Shown: in pieces, positions 9,700-22,203 of the stretch | How the letters are laid out: every line of letters begins with the position of its first letter | Numbering within the stretch: the first letter of the stretch is position 1 | DNA from: Lumbricus rubellus | Lineage: Eukaryota > Annelida > Clitellata > Crassiclitellata > Lumbricidae | Direction: 5' to 3' | DNA length: 64,000 nt | Assembly (NCBI GenBank): GCA_945859605.1 | Contig: OX243811.1 | Coordinates: 64,672,304-64,736,303 of the forward strand | Position numbers and translations under genes: made by a program | The notes under the pieces: model-generated | Told to the model about the DNA's origin: nothing | What the model saw: the letters and a program-made list of their open reading frames with translations, nothing else | Databases searched by the model: none

Positions 9700-11268
9700 T
9701 AGTAGTATGGTTGGCATTGTGTTTAGAATTAGTTCTATCTTTGCAGTGAGTATTGTGAGTGATAAATTGATTTCATTGGAGGTTGAAGTGGCAGAAATGG
9801 AGGAGTGTTACAGGGGGAGGAAGCTGTAAGTGGGCCAATTGGCGCATCTGTTCCCTTTGGGGGCAGATGTGGGGAGTGGCAGAAAGCGAGCGAGGCATAG
9901 GAAAAAATTTCCCGGGAGAGGGACAGACAGAGAGATACTACGCATGCAGAAACAGACTATATAGATAAGGCTGAGGCTCATAGACGGACTGCATAGAGAA
10001 AGACACATAGAGAGACATAGCAGGAGTCAGAGAGAGAGATATGGAACCGTAGGGGATGGTAGCTAATGGCTACGCGCCTATCGTACTTGGGTCTTTCTAG
10101 GTCAGCCAGTGCGCATGCCCCGTGGTGACCATGTGCCTGCCGTCTGACGCCCGCCAGACCGAAGCCATTCACAGGCCGCCACGCCGCCTCTGCCGCCGTC
10201 GTGCCCTTAGGCCTCGTCTCCGTGCTTACGAGTACCGAACACGGCCTTTGATTGGCTGAGTGTTTCGAAAGCATCTACAATTCATATCGGCCTTGGCTCA
10301 CCGTGCACTGCTTGGTAAGTGCATGTGAGCGCGAAATCGGAGGTGGGAAGGAAAAGGGGAAAGTAGGTAAGATGATGACTCCGCGTACTTAGAGTGTATA
10401 ATTATGGAGTCTAAAAGAAACGTAAAGAAATTCATCAAAAGCGTTGCCCTCAGGCGCGCGCATGGTCGGAGTAAAAATTTCTGTATCCGCACCTGACATT
10501 GGTTACTCCAGAGTCCAGAACCCTTTTCCTCCAACATTTAACATCAACAACCAGATGGATGTTCGCCTGTTTATGGCGCCACTACTGTATTACATTTTGT
10601 TATTACTGTACTTTTACTATTTCTGTGTTTTATTTTACATTTTTGACATGTAATCGGGTGCGGTATTTCGCCAGGATTTGTCTGATTTTCAATTAAACGA
10701 ATAATACACACGCATTGGATAACACACTGGCATGAGGTAGGCCTATTCTGGTTAATATAAATTGATAAATACGAATGAGGCTAAATTTAAAGATAATAAT
10801 TTTATACATGAATATGTATGAGGCAGTGTCTCAAAATAAACCGGTTAGCGCGAATCCGTAGGCGGGAGATTCTGGGAATGATTCGTGGAACGCTGAGCAC
10901 ACTGCGCAATGACCGTCTGCATGTGCGTCGTCGCGTCCATTGCTATCATACAGACGTCGTTTGGCTCATCGGAGCATCGATCAGCGGAGACGACGCTACA
11001 CTCGAGGATAAGCATGCAAGCGAACGCTAGGAGGCGCTGCGTTGTTTCACTTGTGTAGCATGGTTCTGCTGCTTATCTGTGAAATCCCCCGCGAATTGGA
11101 ATTACCGTGTTGTCTTGTGGAGAAAAGAACATACGAACCTATGTTAGCGGTAGTCCTAAACATATGAATTCTGTGAACGGGTCGGTGGTTCGAATTCTTA
11201 CGTCGTTTGGTGGTATATTATAGTCGGTTGTGGTTAGTTGTGGTTAGCTTGGGGGTCGTCGCTGTGTT
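9700..11268. other. GC-richer region upstream of the 11269 exon
   Basis: From about 10040 to 10280 and 10820 to 11030 the DNA is clearly richer in G, C and CpG than its surroundings, with an inverted CCAAT-type box (GATTGGCTGAG at 10250-10260). No gene is supported by ORFs here. It could be a CpG-rich promoter for the exon at 11269, or diverged repeat. Confidence 0.35.
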
Positions 11269-11395
11269 ATGGTCGCAACGTCATCCGTGGCCAAAGCGTG
11301 GCCATCGAACTGGTTTGTGGCCATCGATTGGCTGCTGCAAGTCTTCCGGTCACTGCTGCCGGCCACTTTCCTCAAAGCCTTCTCCTACACTTGCG
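11269..11395 (+). CDS. Putative first coding exon with hydrophobic N-terminal helix
   Basis: ATG (G at -3 and +4) opens 42 codons beginning MVATSSVAKAWPSNWFVAID, then WLLQVFRSLLPATFLKAFSY, ending at a near-ideal donor (TGCG|GTAAGT) with phase 1. The peptide is aromatic and hydrophobic, suggesting an N-terminal membrane-associating or amphipathic helix, or a targeting sequence. I do not recognise the family. Upstream DNA is GC-richer than average, fitting a promoter and first exon. The donor phase matches the acceptor phase of the large exon at 34766, so this may be exon 1 of that gene across a 23-kb repeat-filled intron; that link is inference. Reading past the donor gives low-complexity sequence, which supports splicing there. 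Confidence 0.45.
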
Positions 11396-11754
11396 GTAAG
11401 TCCACCGCCGCTGCTGCCTACCATTGGGAGCTGATGCTGAGGCTGCAGTTTGTATGTTTGTTTGTATGTATGTGTGAGTGTGTGTGTATGCTTGTGTGCA
11501 TGTACGTATATAATTTTATGTACATGTGTGTTACTTGTTTCAGATCTACATTTAATTTAGGTATTTGTATGTGTATCTGGATATTGACAGTGTAAATAGC
11601 ACACAGCAGCTTTTGGATGCCTGTGTATGTAGTGTGTGTTTGCATGTAGGCCTATGTGTATATGTAATGTAAATACTAGAAATTTACCAGCACCTCACAA
11701 AAGTTGCATCAGGGAGACCAGCTTATAACACTGGTGCTATAGCATATATATATA

Positions 11755-12110
11755 TTACTAGCTGTACCCAGCCACGCTTTGCTGTGGCAGAAAAGACATC
11801 TCCCGCCGCTTTCGAAAATTAATTTGCGACTCGCTTATGACGTCACAGTACGCGACCTCATTGATCTTTCGTCTGCTGTGTCTGAAATCTGGCAGCCCTG
11901 CTGTTTTGTTGAATTTGCAAATGGCGGTCGAACGGATTGCAAAGTTCACTTTTTGTGGAAATGATTAGGTTTTTTTCTGAAAGAAAAACGTTCTGACCTT
12001 GTGCTAATGGAATAGAAGGTTTTGGTAAATTTTCACAACAATCGGTGTGTAAGTTTGGGCGTGATTGTGACCGCACTATTGGAAAGTTTCATTTTTATTT
12101 ATATAGATTA
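11755..12110 (+). mobile_element. Dispersed repeat, ACTAGCTG...TTTATTTATATAGAT family, copy 1
   Basis: Begins TTACTAGCTGTACCCAGCCA and ends CATTTTTATTTATATAGAT. A second copy in the same orientation is at 26889-27419 (starts TTAACTAGCTGAACCCGGCC). Both have a CGCTTTGCTGTGGC / CGCGTTGCTGTGGC block near the start and share short blocks near the end, with differing middles. Such elements are common in invertebrate genomes; I do not assign a class. Confidence 0.6.
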
Positions 12111-12116
12111 TATATT

Positions 12117-12119
12117 AGG

Positions 12120-12168
<49 letters not shown>
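12117..12168. repeat. (TA)n microsatellite
   Basis: About 22 TA units directly after the end of the dispersed repeat copy. Confidence 0.9.
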
Positions 12169-12171
<3 letters not shown>

Positions 12172-15100
12172 TTTAAATGAGAATAAATGGTTGACAAGAC
12201 TGCAGCTCAGTTTAAAAAAGGGATTAGTTAGTCTGCCATATGGTCAAACTGTCTGTCTATTCTAATGCACAATTGTTAAAAAACATTCTCAGCTAGGAAC
12301 TGACAAAGAAAAAGACGAGCATACAAATTGAAGCAGCAAAATACAATGGTAACAAGTTGCAAAAATAAAAAAAAGTGTCTTTCGCTGAGAAAGTCATTTC
12401 TATTCTGATTCACCATCACTGCTGGAAAGTCAAGTAAAAACTAGGCTATAGACCTTAGTAATTAAATCTCAGATTGCTGGGCAGAATTCCCAAATCATTC
12501 TCGATCATTTGACTCAATTGGTCCTTCTCTTTGGAATGCGCTTTCTCCTTTTTGCACTACAATTCACTGGGAGGGCCTCTGAATCATGCACCTCACTGGA
12601 GGTTCTTTATAAATATTTAAATACAACACAATACAATGCGCGCATTCTACTTCAATACAGAGTCAGCCGTGGTGCCGAGCAGTATGCGCTCTGCTGCCCG
12701 TGGGGTATTTAGAGGTTCCAAGCCCACCACACAGCAGTAGTTCGTGATGTGCATGCTAATTGGGCTTTCCAGTGCCCTGTGCTCAATAATTCTTGAAAGG
12801 ATGTTCCCATCAAGTGCGTTTTCCGTTTCACGCTATTGCGTGATTCAGCTTGACTTCATGAGTTCTTTGTTTATCTTAGTGTGCTTCTGTTTATAACTTT
12901 AGATCATCAGTCTATAGTCAACATGCTTTTGAGAGGTTTTCAAGGCACCATAGAAACCATAGGTTGAAAGAGCCAAGCCCACTGGTCATATCTGGCCCAC
13001 CGACGACGATGCTTTTGTAGTGCGTGCAGTCTTGCCTAAAGACTAAAGAATTTTGTGAATAAAAGTTCTAATTAAGATAAATTTGTAAAACAATGCTGAA
13101 AACTGAACCATTTAAGATTCAGGTTTGCAAAAAATCTCCTGGGGTAACAAGCCCCCTTTTCATATCCCACCACAATTTTGACCTGTCACTTGCCGGAAAA
13201 TATTGTCATTGGCTCGCCATTAAAATGTTTGACAGTTGAATTTTTTAAATGAGTTGATACATGAATAAATAATATATCGCCTAGTAATTGTAGGTACGTC
13301 TAAAAACTTGGCAGTTTCAAAGAAAGTCATGGAAGAAATTGAGTTTCGATGTAAACCTTTTAAAAATTTACTACTTATCTTTTTAAGGTTGCTACTTACC
13401 TTTCTCGAGTACTTCTTATCAACTCTTTCAGACTGCCACTTAACCATTTACCAATTGCTACTAAAAATTGTGAGGTTATTAGGCCTACCCGGTACTTACC
13501 TTATTCTAATTGCTGCTTACTTGTTTCAAATTGCTAGGGGCCTATTTTCCTTCATCAAATTGCTACTTATCATTTTCAGATTGTTGCTTATAAATACCTT
13601 TTCAGATTCGTGTATACATTTGTTCAAATTGCTTATGCTCTATAAAACATAGACTGCCTTGATCTTCGTGACTTTTACCAGATTTCACCGTTTTTGGTAG
13701 TCAATTAGTTCATAAATATTTGTAGACAGGCGCAGTAGAAGTCATTAGTTACATTACAGATACAACGGCCTATATAACCTATACGGAGTGCATTTATTTT
13801 GGCTGCCATATACACTGGAATGCGGCTCAGATTTCTGCTTCAGTGGCAAATCATTGTTACACATAATGGCTCGTGTATAGTTACTTGCTAAAGTGGAGCA
13901 TCTTTATATCATCGTGTGGAATTTTTTCTCAAAACTTGTCTAAAGTGGGCTTTGTGTGTGTAACTGAATGACAAATGAGTTTGGCGCTGAAAGGGGCGTT
14001 TCAAGTGGCAAGTTGCTTTAAGCAATAAGCATCGTATTGATATACCGGCTTTCTATCAAAACTGTCAACTTTTGTTTACAGAAAGGCTTTTAATAAAACA
14101 ACGATTAACCTACCACAAGCCGAAGTTCTATAGGCCAGAGAGACAGAAAGAGACTGAGAGAGAGGGAGACTGACAGAGACGGCCAGACAGAGACGGAAGG
14201 GTATAGAGGCACGCCAATCAGAAGAAAAATACAGAATTCCTGAAATGTCTTCAGTCCTCGTTGTGATCGCAACCTCTGACCTTAGGGTTGTCGGTTGCAG
14301 CCGCTAAATTACGACCAGCCTTAGAAACGGAAGGTCTGTACTCTAAACGGTCATTTATTACCTTTCTAGATCAACAATGGCCTTCGATCGCGTTGACCTT
14401 AAAACTAATCGAGCCATCTGGCGGTTTGGGTGGCCATCGTATTGTCTTCATGCGCCAGTCAGTGTGATTTAAATCGATGGAGTTAAAGTATTATTTGGAT
14501 TTGGGACCGACGTATGTCTCTAGAATATCGCCCACCAAGCTTAGAAGGCTATTGCATTGCATCTATGAATTAATATACAGGATTGACCAGGGAAATTTTT
14601 GGCCCTTAGGCAGAGCAGTCATGGGCTCCTAAACTATCGCTTTATGCCAACAAATTTTTATCAACAAATTAATATAGGTGCAGGTGCGACCTATGATTTT
14701 ATATTTAGGCCTATATGGGCTTCACAGAATAATTTTATTCAATAGTTAATTGGAAGTTTAAACTGACTGTAGTTGTTTCTCTGTAATAATATACTAAAGG
14801 CACTTGTAATTAATAAACTTTGTATATAAGCCCATAGATTAACTGCCTGGTCCCTAAAAGTCTTTTGACCTCCTTTTCCGGGTCTTCGCGACCTTGTCTA
14901 TATAGCTCCTTTCGAAGAATGACTATTCAGAGGCTCTCCCAGCACCTAGTATGATCTCGTATTGTCTATTTCATCATCATCAGTTTCGATGGGTCCGAAG
15001 GAGTGATCTCCAATATCTTGGTCATTTGTCAGGTCTATTGATCCTCTTAGTGATAGTTCAAGTGATGCTAGGCTATAATATGTCCTCATTTACAATTGTC

Positions 15101-16914
15101 TATAGGGCTGTCTTCGTCTGCCATTGTAGGCCTGTTTAATTAATTGCTTAGCGACTAGTTGCAGTACATATGGCGTCCAGATGGTTTTGTATAACTTGAA
15201 TTATCCCTTGGGGACAACGCTTATGAGGCGCTTGTATCGTGAAGTTTATACAGAGTTTGGATTTAACAAACAGTCTGACGCCCCTAGGCTATGGTTTTTT
15301 TGGCTGCCCGTAAGATTTATGTTCCAAAGCCTCAACTTTCTCGTATTTTGTTTAGGAAAAACACCAGCCCACTCAGAAGATAGGAAAAACACTGTTAAAA
15401 ACATTTTAAAAAACATATAGGCCTATTTGTCTCTGGTACATTAATATCCGCACATTGTGAGCCCCCTTCTGAGATAACACTTTAGGTATAAATGATATAT
15501 CATACTACTACCACTGCTGCTGCTACCAACACCACCTACTACCGTGAATAATACGAAGAATGCTAACTAATAATAGTAACAGTTCTAATAATGTATAGGC
15601 CTGCTTTCCTTAGGGCAAAAAACTGGAATAATATTGATATTTAGTAATAATAATTGTAATACTCGTTTCGAAGCTTGATTTCGTCATCTCTACATTATTC
15701 AAAAATTATCTTGGTTTACAAAAATAATAATAATAATGATAATAATAATAGGATAATAGGCCCTAATGATGATAAGGATAATAATAATTATAGTAATGAT
15801 AATAATAGCTTTAATAATAAATTGGCAATAGCACGGGGCTATAATTATTGCTAAATACTAGTGTTAAAAATAACATTAGCCTACTGATCCCTCTATAAAT
15901 GATAATTAGTTATAACAGTAGCCTAATTATTAATTGGTATTAATATGTCATAATTACTGTTATTTAATTGCCCAGCTGCTTGCTTGCAGTTTAAAATGAG
16001 ATTTAATTATAATTTTCAAATTTTTGCCAAGTCCCTCCCTTTTTGTGACCATATCTCGTGTTGTCGGTACCATAAAAGTGGGACGTTTACGTAATTAGAC
16101 CGAAGTCTTTCCAAGTGATGAAATCGTTTCAAGGATTAAGTCATTTTATGGTGATTAATCTGTTTACTATATTTAGTCACCGGGGGGGGGGGATGGATTA
16201 ATCCTGACCCTATCGGTCGTGTCTTGCAAGTGAACCCGACCTACCTACTTCCGTACAGGGTCAAGTGGCCCATCTCTGTCCGGTCACGCCCCCACTAGGA
16301 CAGGCGCGTGATGATCCTACTGCATTATTCATAAGCCGGCCCGATCCAAATTGGCGGAGACCGACTTATCTGTAGTTCGAGTGAAGTGTAAAGGGAACTC
16401 CCATGTTCTTCCCTCTTCCTAAAGTGTGGGATCAAGTATTTCCTATCGGGCTTTTAGTTTAACGATTCAGTTCATTCCCCTTTATCTGCCGTGACCTAGA
16501 CGTGTGTTTATGTGCGTCTTCCTCCGCCTCTGTCTCTCTCTGTGTCTTTCTGCGTCCGTCGATTTGTCATGGTCTGTGTATTCGTGGATTTCGTTGTGAT
16601 TTATGCGTTGGCGGAGAGTCTGGTCTAGTTTCAGTGGCGTCTTGTTTTTCATTCTCGCCAACTGTTTCTGTTTCTGTTCAACTCTGTCACTGTCTGTCTG
16701 TGCGGCTGTTTGCGTCAGTGTCTTTGTGATGTTTGTTGTTGGTCATCCTGAAATTACAAATTACAGATGGTTTCAATGCTTTGTTTCGGTCTGACTCCAT
16801 ATCTGGAACTCGTTGCGTTTACAACTATAATGACCTAAGGCGTAATTAATTAGTCAGTCTTCAGCAGCCTTAGACAAATTACCAGCATTTGCAACAAACA
16901 ACATATCGAAAACA
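12169..16914. other. Gene-poor stretch
   Basis: No exon supported. It holds a degenerate tandem array at about 13340-13610, a SINE tail fragment at 14893-14945, an AG-rich patch (14145-14180) and AAT/ATA-rich simple repeats at 15710-15830. The rest is AT-rich unique-looking sequence. Confidence 0.4.
13340..13610. repeat. Degenerate ~30-bp tandem repeat
   Basis: Units resembling TTTCAAATTGCTACTTACC recur about nine times with drift, leaving a 114-codon frame open by chance. The AATTGCTNCTTAC core resembles the complement of the unit in the USP intron array (GTAAGCAATT). Confidence 0.55.
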
Positions 16915-17077
16915 CTTTAAAGCATAGGTGCAATCACGTCCTAAAAGTTGGGGGACCATAATGAATCACGTCCTAAAAGTTGGGGGGACCATAATAATAA
17001 AGTTAGGGGACCACTCAAAAGTTGGGGGGGGACGCGGCCCGTGGGTCCCATAGGGTGGTTGCGCCTATGCTTTAAAG
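16915..17077. mobile_element. Small MITE-like element with internal direct repeats
   Basis: Ends are inverted repeats of about 19 bp (CTTTAAAGCATAGGTGCAA on the left, its complement with one change on the right). Inside are three or four copies of an AAAGTTGGGGGACC block. No coding capacity. Confidence 0.65.
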
Positions 17078-20046
17078 GAGGCATTTTTATTACCTGACAA
17101 AAGTGCAGGGTATACATGTTGCTGGGTATTTATATTATATAAGGAACCTTTCAAGGGTGCAATAAGTGGGTGAGTAAGTAAGTATGTACTTTATTGAATG
17201 CTTGCAAGCACACAGCAGGAATCTAAAATTATCTAGAAGAATATAAATCTAAAAATGTAACGGAAATGCAGAAGTGTGACGTGGGTGGTTATCTGGGTAA
17301 TTGCCAATCTATCATCGTAATTACCGAATGCACGACTCACTGATTAACTCTCGAGTATGATCGTGCTTGTATCTTGAATTAAAATTTCACTTGATAAAAT
17401 TAACCCACACTATTTAGGTGTTCGAGATGCAAGCTTTTTTATGCAGACGCATATATACATTCAATGACATCTGTTTTATGTGTATAATATTAATAATAAT
17501 AATTAGGCCTATTATTGTTTTTATTTGTGTTGTTATTTACTTATGGTGCTAAATATTTGTTATTGAATATTATTATTGTGATTATGCACTATTTATTACT
17601 TTATATTGTGTACGATACGTATTGTGATTTTATTCTTTTACATAATTTTGTAGTACATGAATACTGTATTATAATTACAATATATGTTAATTTGTGTTTA
17701 CCTCATGCGCATTATGTTTTGTTATGCCATATTGCATCAGCGCTTGCAAATGAGTTGGTGGTTCCCTGTGCTTTGCTTTCAAGTGGCACTTCAGAAGCTT
17801 GGTGATTATAGTTACTGCTGTGTCATGCTGTATCATGTTACATTACTTTATGTTGTGATGTTATATTGTATTGTATTATGTTTGTTGTTTTATTTAATTA
17901 TTTTGGCTGGAACTGTTTGATGTGCAATATGACAGGAAATTTTTTAATCAAGTAATGTTCCCAGGAAACGCTCATTTCCCAGGATGCCACACAAATAAAC
18001 AAGGCTTCCCTAGATCTGGCTGTATCTTTTTTAACCTCTGACTAACCATAATTCTTCCTCCCCTCTGTTCCCCTTAATTTACAAGGACTTTTTCATCATT
18101 CAGTTCCTGGCTTGTATATATATGTAATATTAATCTTTTATCTGCTTGTACTGGCGCTTTGGCAATTGCAATGCTGCTATAAGATTAATAGCATGCCTAT
18201 CATGCTACTTTCATATTTCTACCTTCATGTTTCAACAACTGCATTGACTTCCTCCAGAGATGCGTGCATTAAATTCAAAAGCCTCATTGTGGTCTCCAAA
18301 ACACAACTGTATAGTTCGTGTATTACTCTGGTCTCTTTCAGCCTCGTCGCTTCATCCACTTCGCCTTTCAAACAGACTTGGTCTTCTAGTCATCTAGCGC
18401 TTCATATTAGTACAGCTATGGCTCATTACTGGTCCTTTACCTCAATTGCTTCCTCTCGTTCTAATAGGCTGTCTCCATCTACTCTAACTGGTTACCCCTC
18501 GTTCTTGTTTTCTTTTGTCAGAACCTATTTCTTTTTGATTCTAAATATACTCACTTACTTACTTAGGTCACAGTATTTTATGGCTGGTGACCACACTACT
18601 GCTCAATTCTCACACACATATTGCTGTGTGCATTGGTTTTGACTCCCTATATATAGAGATGTGAGAGAGATGTGGAGATTTTCCAAAGCTGGGCGGCTGT
18701 CACATGCGAAAGCATCATCGAAGCCGTAAGTCAAGCAAGTCAAGTCTTATATAGTGTTGCAGTTTCTAGACATTGCTTTTAAGAGCTTGGAAACTTGTAA
18801 TTTAATCGATTTACAGTGAAAACTGGTTGACAGTCCAAAGGTGAATTCAGACAATGTATATATTGCCACCAAGTTAAGAACCTTTGTGGTTTAGTGTTCT
18901 TGTATGATATAGATTCAGTTGTAGCCCCGGGTCTGTCCTAAATCGAGGTCACAAATGATCAAATAAACAGAATTAGTTTCAAGGACATCAATAAACACTG
19001 TATGTTTATTAACTCATTTGGAATTTTTTGTCTTCAGCTCCAACAGGAAATATTAACCCTAGAGAGATACAGGCTATATCTACTCACGTGCAATAATTAT
19101 ACACTATCATTGCGTATCCTGTCATTGTATACTTGCTATCTCTGACTGGTAGGTGTGCTGTGCTCCAAGAAGCACCATTCAATTGGACAGGGATGGTTTA
19201 AAAGAAAGAATCTCACTTTGAATTTGAACATTGAAAATGATCAGGGTCCAGGCCATACTGTAGCTATGTATAGATAGAAGAATGTGTACATCGACATCTA
19301 TGTTGCTGTATTGTAAATTTGTAATTGCAATTCAGACAATTTACTTACTGGTAGCATCGTTAGTAGCAAGCCACTTCTAGGATGCTTTACATGCATATAT
19401 TCAAATGTCAGAGTAAATGTCATGAGCTCGAGAGCAAGTGCAGCTTCAATATTTTTTTAAAACGTTGTTTCAGTCTTGATTATAGTATTGACATTACATC
19501 TTGGCCCCCAACAAACATTTCTGCTTGCGTTGAGTTAAGATTTGCTGACTACCGGTATATACATGAAACGTTATTGTCATTGCATAATGCATATGCTATT
19601 TTTTTCATCCCATTTTCAACCCAGCTTTTAGCCTGACATGAAGTAGTGATTGTAATCATGGTGTACTGTAATCTCTATAGCGTGGTCAGTTGCATGATAT
19701 ATCTAAGACGCTGCGCACACACACACACTCACACACACACACACACACTCACACCCACACTCACACACACACACACACACCGTAAAATGCATCCTAGACA
19801 TTTACTAAAAACAAGAACATGATCATTATACATATACAAGGCACCAAAGTGTGTGACTACATCAATTGTGATTTCTATTATCATGAACATGTTAAAACAC
19901 ACTTGTAATGTAAAAGCAACATACATTTTTACTGCAGGATACATATGATCCCCAGATTGCAGAAAGTATGGGAGCATTATTCTGGAATGGTTAGTTTTCC
20001 CAAAGGATTTATCAATACTGTTGTTGATAAATATATATTATTGTTA

Positions 20047-20083
<37 letters not shown>

Positions 20084-20674
20084 CCAAGGTAGTTCTAATC
20101 CAACAGGAGGCAAAAATTGTCTGAAGACAGTTATAGTGACATCTGGAACAACTTCTGATTTTTTTGCTATTACATTGATTCACATACGTTTGCAGTTACT
20201 GTCTATAGTAATATTCATTCTTTGGCTCTGACTGACTGTCACGGTTACTATGCATTTGTGCAATGCTTGGAATGCACTGTACGTCTTAAGTGACCTGTTC
20301 CTATCCAGATGCCAACATAAAAATGTTTAATGCATACCAAAGTCTCACAGAGAAATGTGAATCTGAGGCGCTGTTAGTCACCAGGTGAGAATCAGTTGGA
20401 TATATATCCAGATGGTTGAGATCGAATGAGAAATAGTGTTTAGATAGCGTTGGTATACGTATTTTAATACTCCATTAACTGCGGAATTGTGGCTATCTGG
20501 ATCGGAATTGTGGCTATCTGGATCGCAGATTGTTACTGAGAGCGTGCTTTATTGTAGATATGTCAAAAGTCATTCCCACGGGCTATTCTTGTTTCTGTGG
20601 CCCATCCAGGCTTGAAAAACTACTCTGGTGGTTTGTGAATAAAATTTCGAATTTGTAGTTCTTCACTGTTGAAA
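17078..20674. other. Gene-poor stretch with simple repeats
   Basis: No gene supported. The 176-codon frame at 18112-18642 starts at a non-ATG codon and shows no domain. Simple repeats: CA-rich DNA at 19711-19780 and (ATT)n at 20050-20083. A 20-base duplication (GAATTGTGGCTATCTGGATC) lies at 20482-20522. Confidence 0.4.
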
Positions 20675-20913
20675 AGGCCTAAAAAAATTGTGTGTTTCCG
20701 GTAACAGAGCTAAAAAAATTGGATAGGTAGGTCGGAAAATATTTTTATTTTGGTAAAATATTTTTATGCAGTGACTATCCGAAAAAGTATACCCCACGGC
20801 TGTTTTTTGCACAATGGTACACGCTGCATAATTTTTTTTACAAAATTATTTGAGTTGCGGCAATAAAAGAGGGTCGATCGGGTTACCGGAAACACAACAA
20901 TTTTTTTAGGCCT
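20675..20913. mobile_element. AGGCCTA-ended MITE, intact copy
   Basis: Terminal inverted repeats start AGGCCTAAAAAAATTGTG and include TTTCCGGTAAC; the right end is the complement. Total 239 bp, no ORF. A second copy at 26366-26787 has the same ends and body plus an inserted block. Confidence 0.8.
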
Positions 20914-21775
20914 AAAATGAAATCAAATTTCTGTGCTATCAACAAATCAGTCAAAACTGGGTCCTCTCTCAACCAAAGAGGTTTTGATGATAAGAAATGC
21001 ACTAAATTATGCACATAATATTATAAGACATTTTGCAAACTTTTCTCGGGACGGACTCACCAAGCCCTGTCTCAGACTCCATTTTGCTCAGGCGCCTTTG
21101 GCACTCTACCCTGCCACTTATTGGAAAATATGGCCGCTGGCCCCATTGAAAAATATTTGACCAACTAAGTGGCTTAGCCAGAAAAAATTGGGGTTTCATT
21201 GTGGTACTTTTCCCAATGGATGTGGTGGCAAAATACATAGAATTAGTTTTAAAATTTTGGAAAGCATTTATTGGGGCGGCAGCTGAACTCAATAAGTACC
21301 TTGCGAAATATGCCATGACCCAACTATATATGGTATAGTAACGGGATTTCGTCGTGCGTGTTTGTCAATCTAAAAGAATCTTATGGTTCCAAAGGCCGTT
21401 GTTGTCGACCCTATTCCAAACCAAACCCTTCATATCGTAATTGAATGTAATGCTCTGGCATGGGTGGAGGCGCTAATGCTGCAGATCATATATAATTCGT
21501 GTCATACAGAAATTTTTTACAGTATGGAAAAAATATTCACTTGAAAGTGCTCTAGGAATATAAAAATTATGTATGAATGTGTGGGGGTGTGTGTACATGT
21601 ATGTCTTCATAATATATGTTAGCATGCAAATACGTGTGGGTATGCACATATGCTTGCACGCGATTGTGTGGATGTTTGTTTATGTCAAAGTGTTTTATGT
21701 GTTCATGTATGTACGGTAGATATTATTCTTTTTTAACACTTATGCAGCACTAAACATAGTTATGTTTGGCTCAGC

Positions 21776-22203
21776 ATATGTGACCCGGTATATGATAAGG
21801 TACCATAAGTCGGCGTACAGTTTCACGAGAAATCGCGCATAAAGACATGAGGGAATTTTTTTTTTATATTATCAAATTTGAAATCTTGGTATTTTTAGCA
21901 GCAGGTGAAAAGGAGGTTTTAAGTTAATAACACTGATAATAATAATAGACAACACTGAGAATTTGTTATGAACCTCTTGTAGGATAAATCGCTCAGAAGC
22001 GCTCCCAGTGTGCAAGACCCCACGATACTCATCGATGGAAATAAGTGGCAACTTTTTCATGAACATCATTATAAGTCGGTCATTTATCATCCAATTTTGA
22101 TCTGGTTTTCAGCAAAATGTTCAGCTCACTTAGCTGGTTTGTGAAGGCATAATAACTCCAAACCCGACTTATGGTACCTTTTCATATAGCGGGACACATA
22201 TAT
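21776..22203. mobile_element. MITE with ~37-bp terminal inverted repeats
   Basis: Left end ATGTGACCCGGTATATGATA then AGGTACCATAAGTCGG; the right end is its complement with a few changes (CCGACTTATGGTACC, TATAGCGGGACACAT). It contains a SINE tail fragment (CTCAGAAGCGCTCCCAG) near 21985. No transposase. Confidence 0.7.

Noticed and set aside
16502..16794. Cys- and Ser-rich plus-strand frames
   Set aside because: CT/TG-rich low-complexity DNA; start and stop positions are incidental.
18112..18642. 176-codon plus-strand frame
   Set aside because: Non-ATG start, hydrophobic and Ser-rich composition expected from pyrimidine-rich DNA, no domain or splice evidence.
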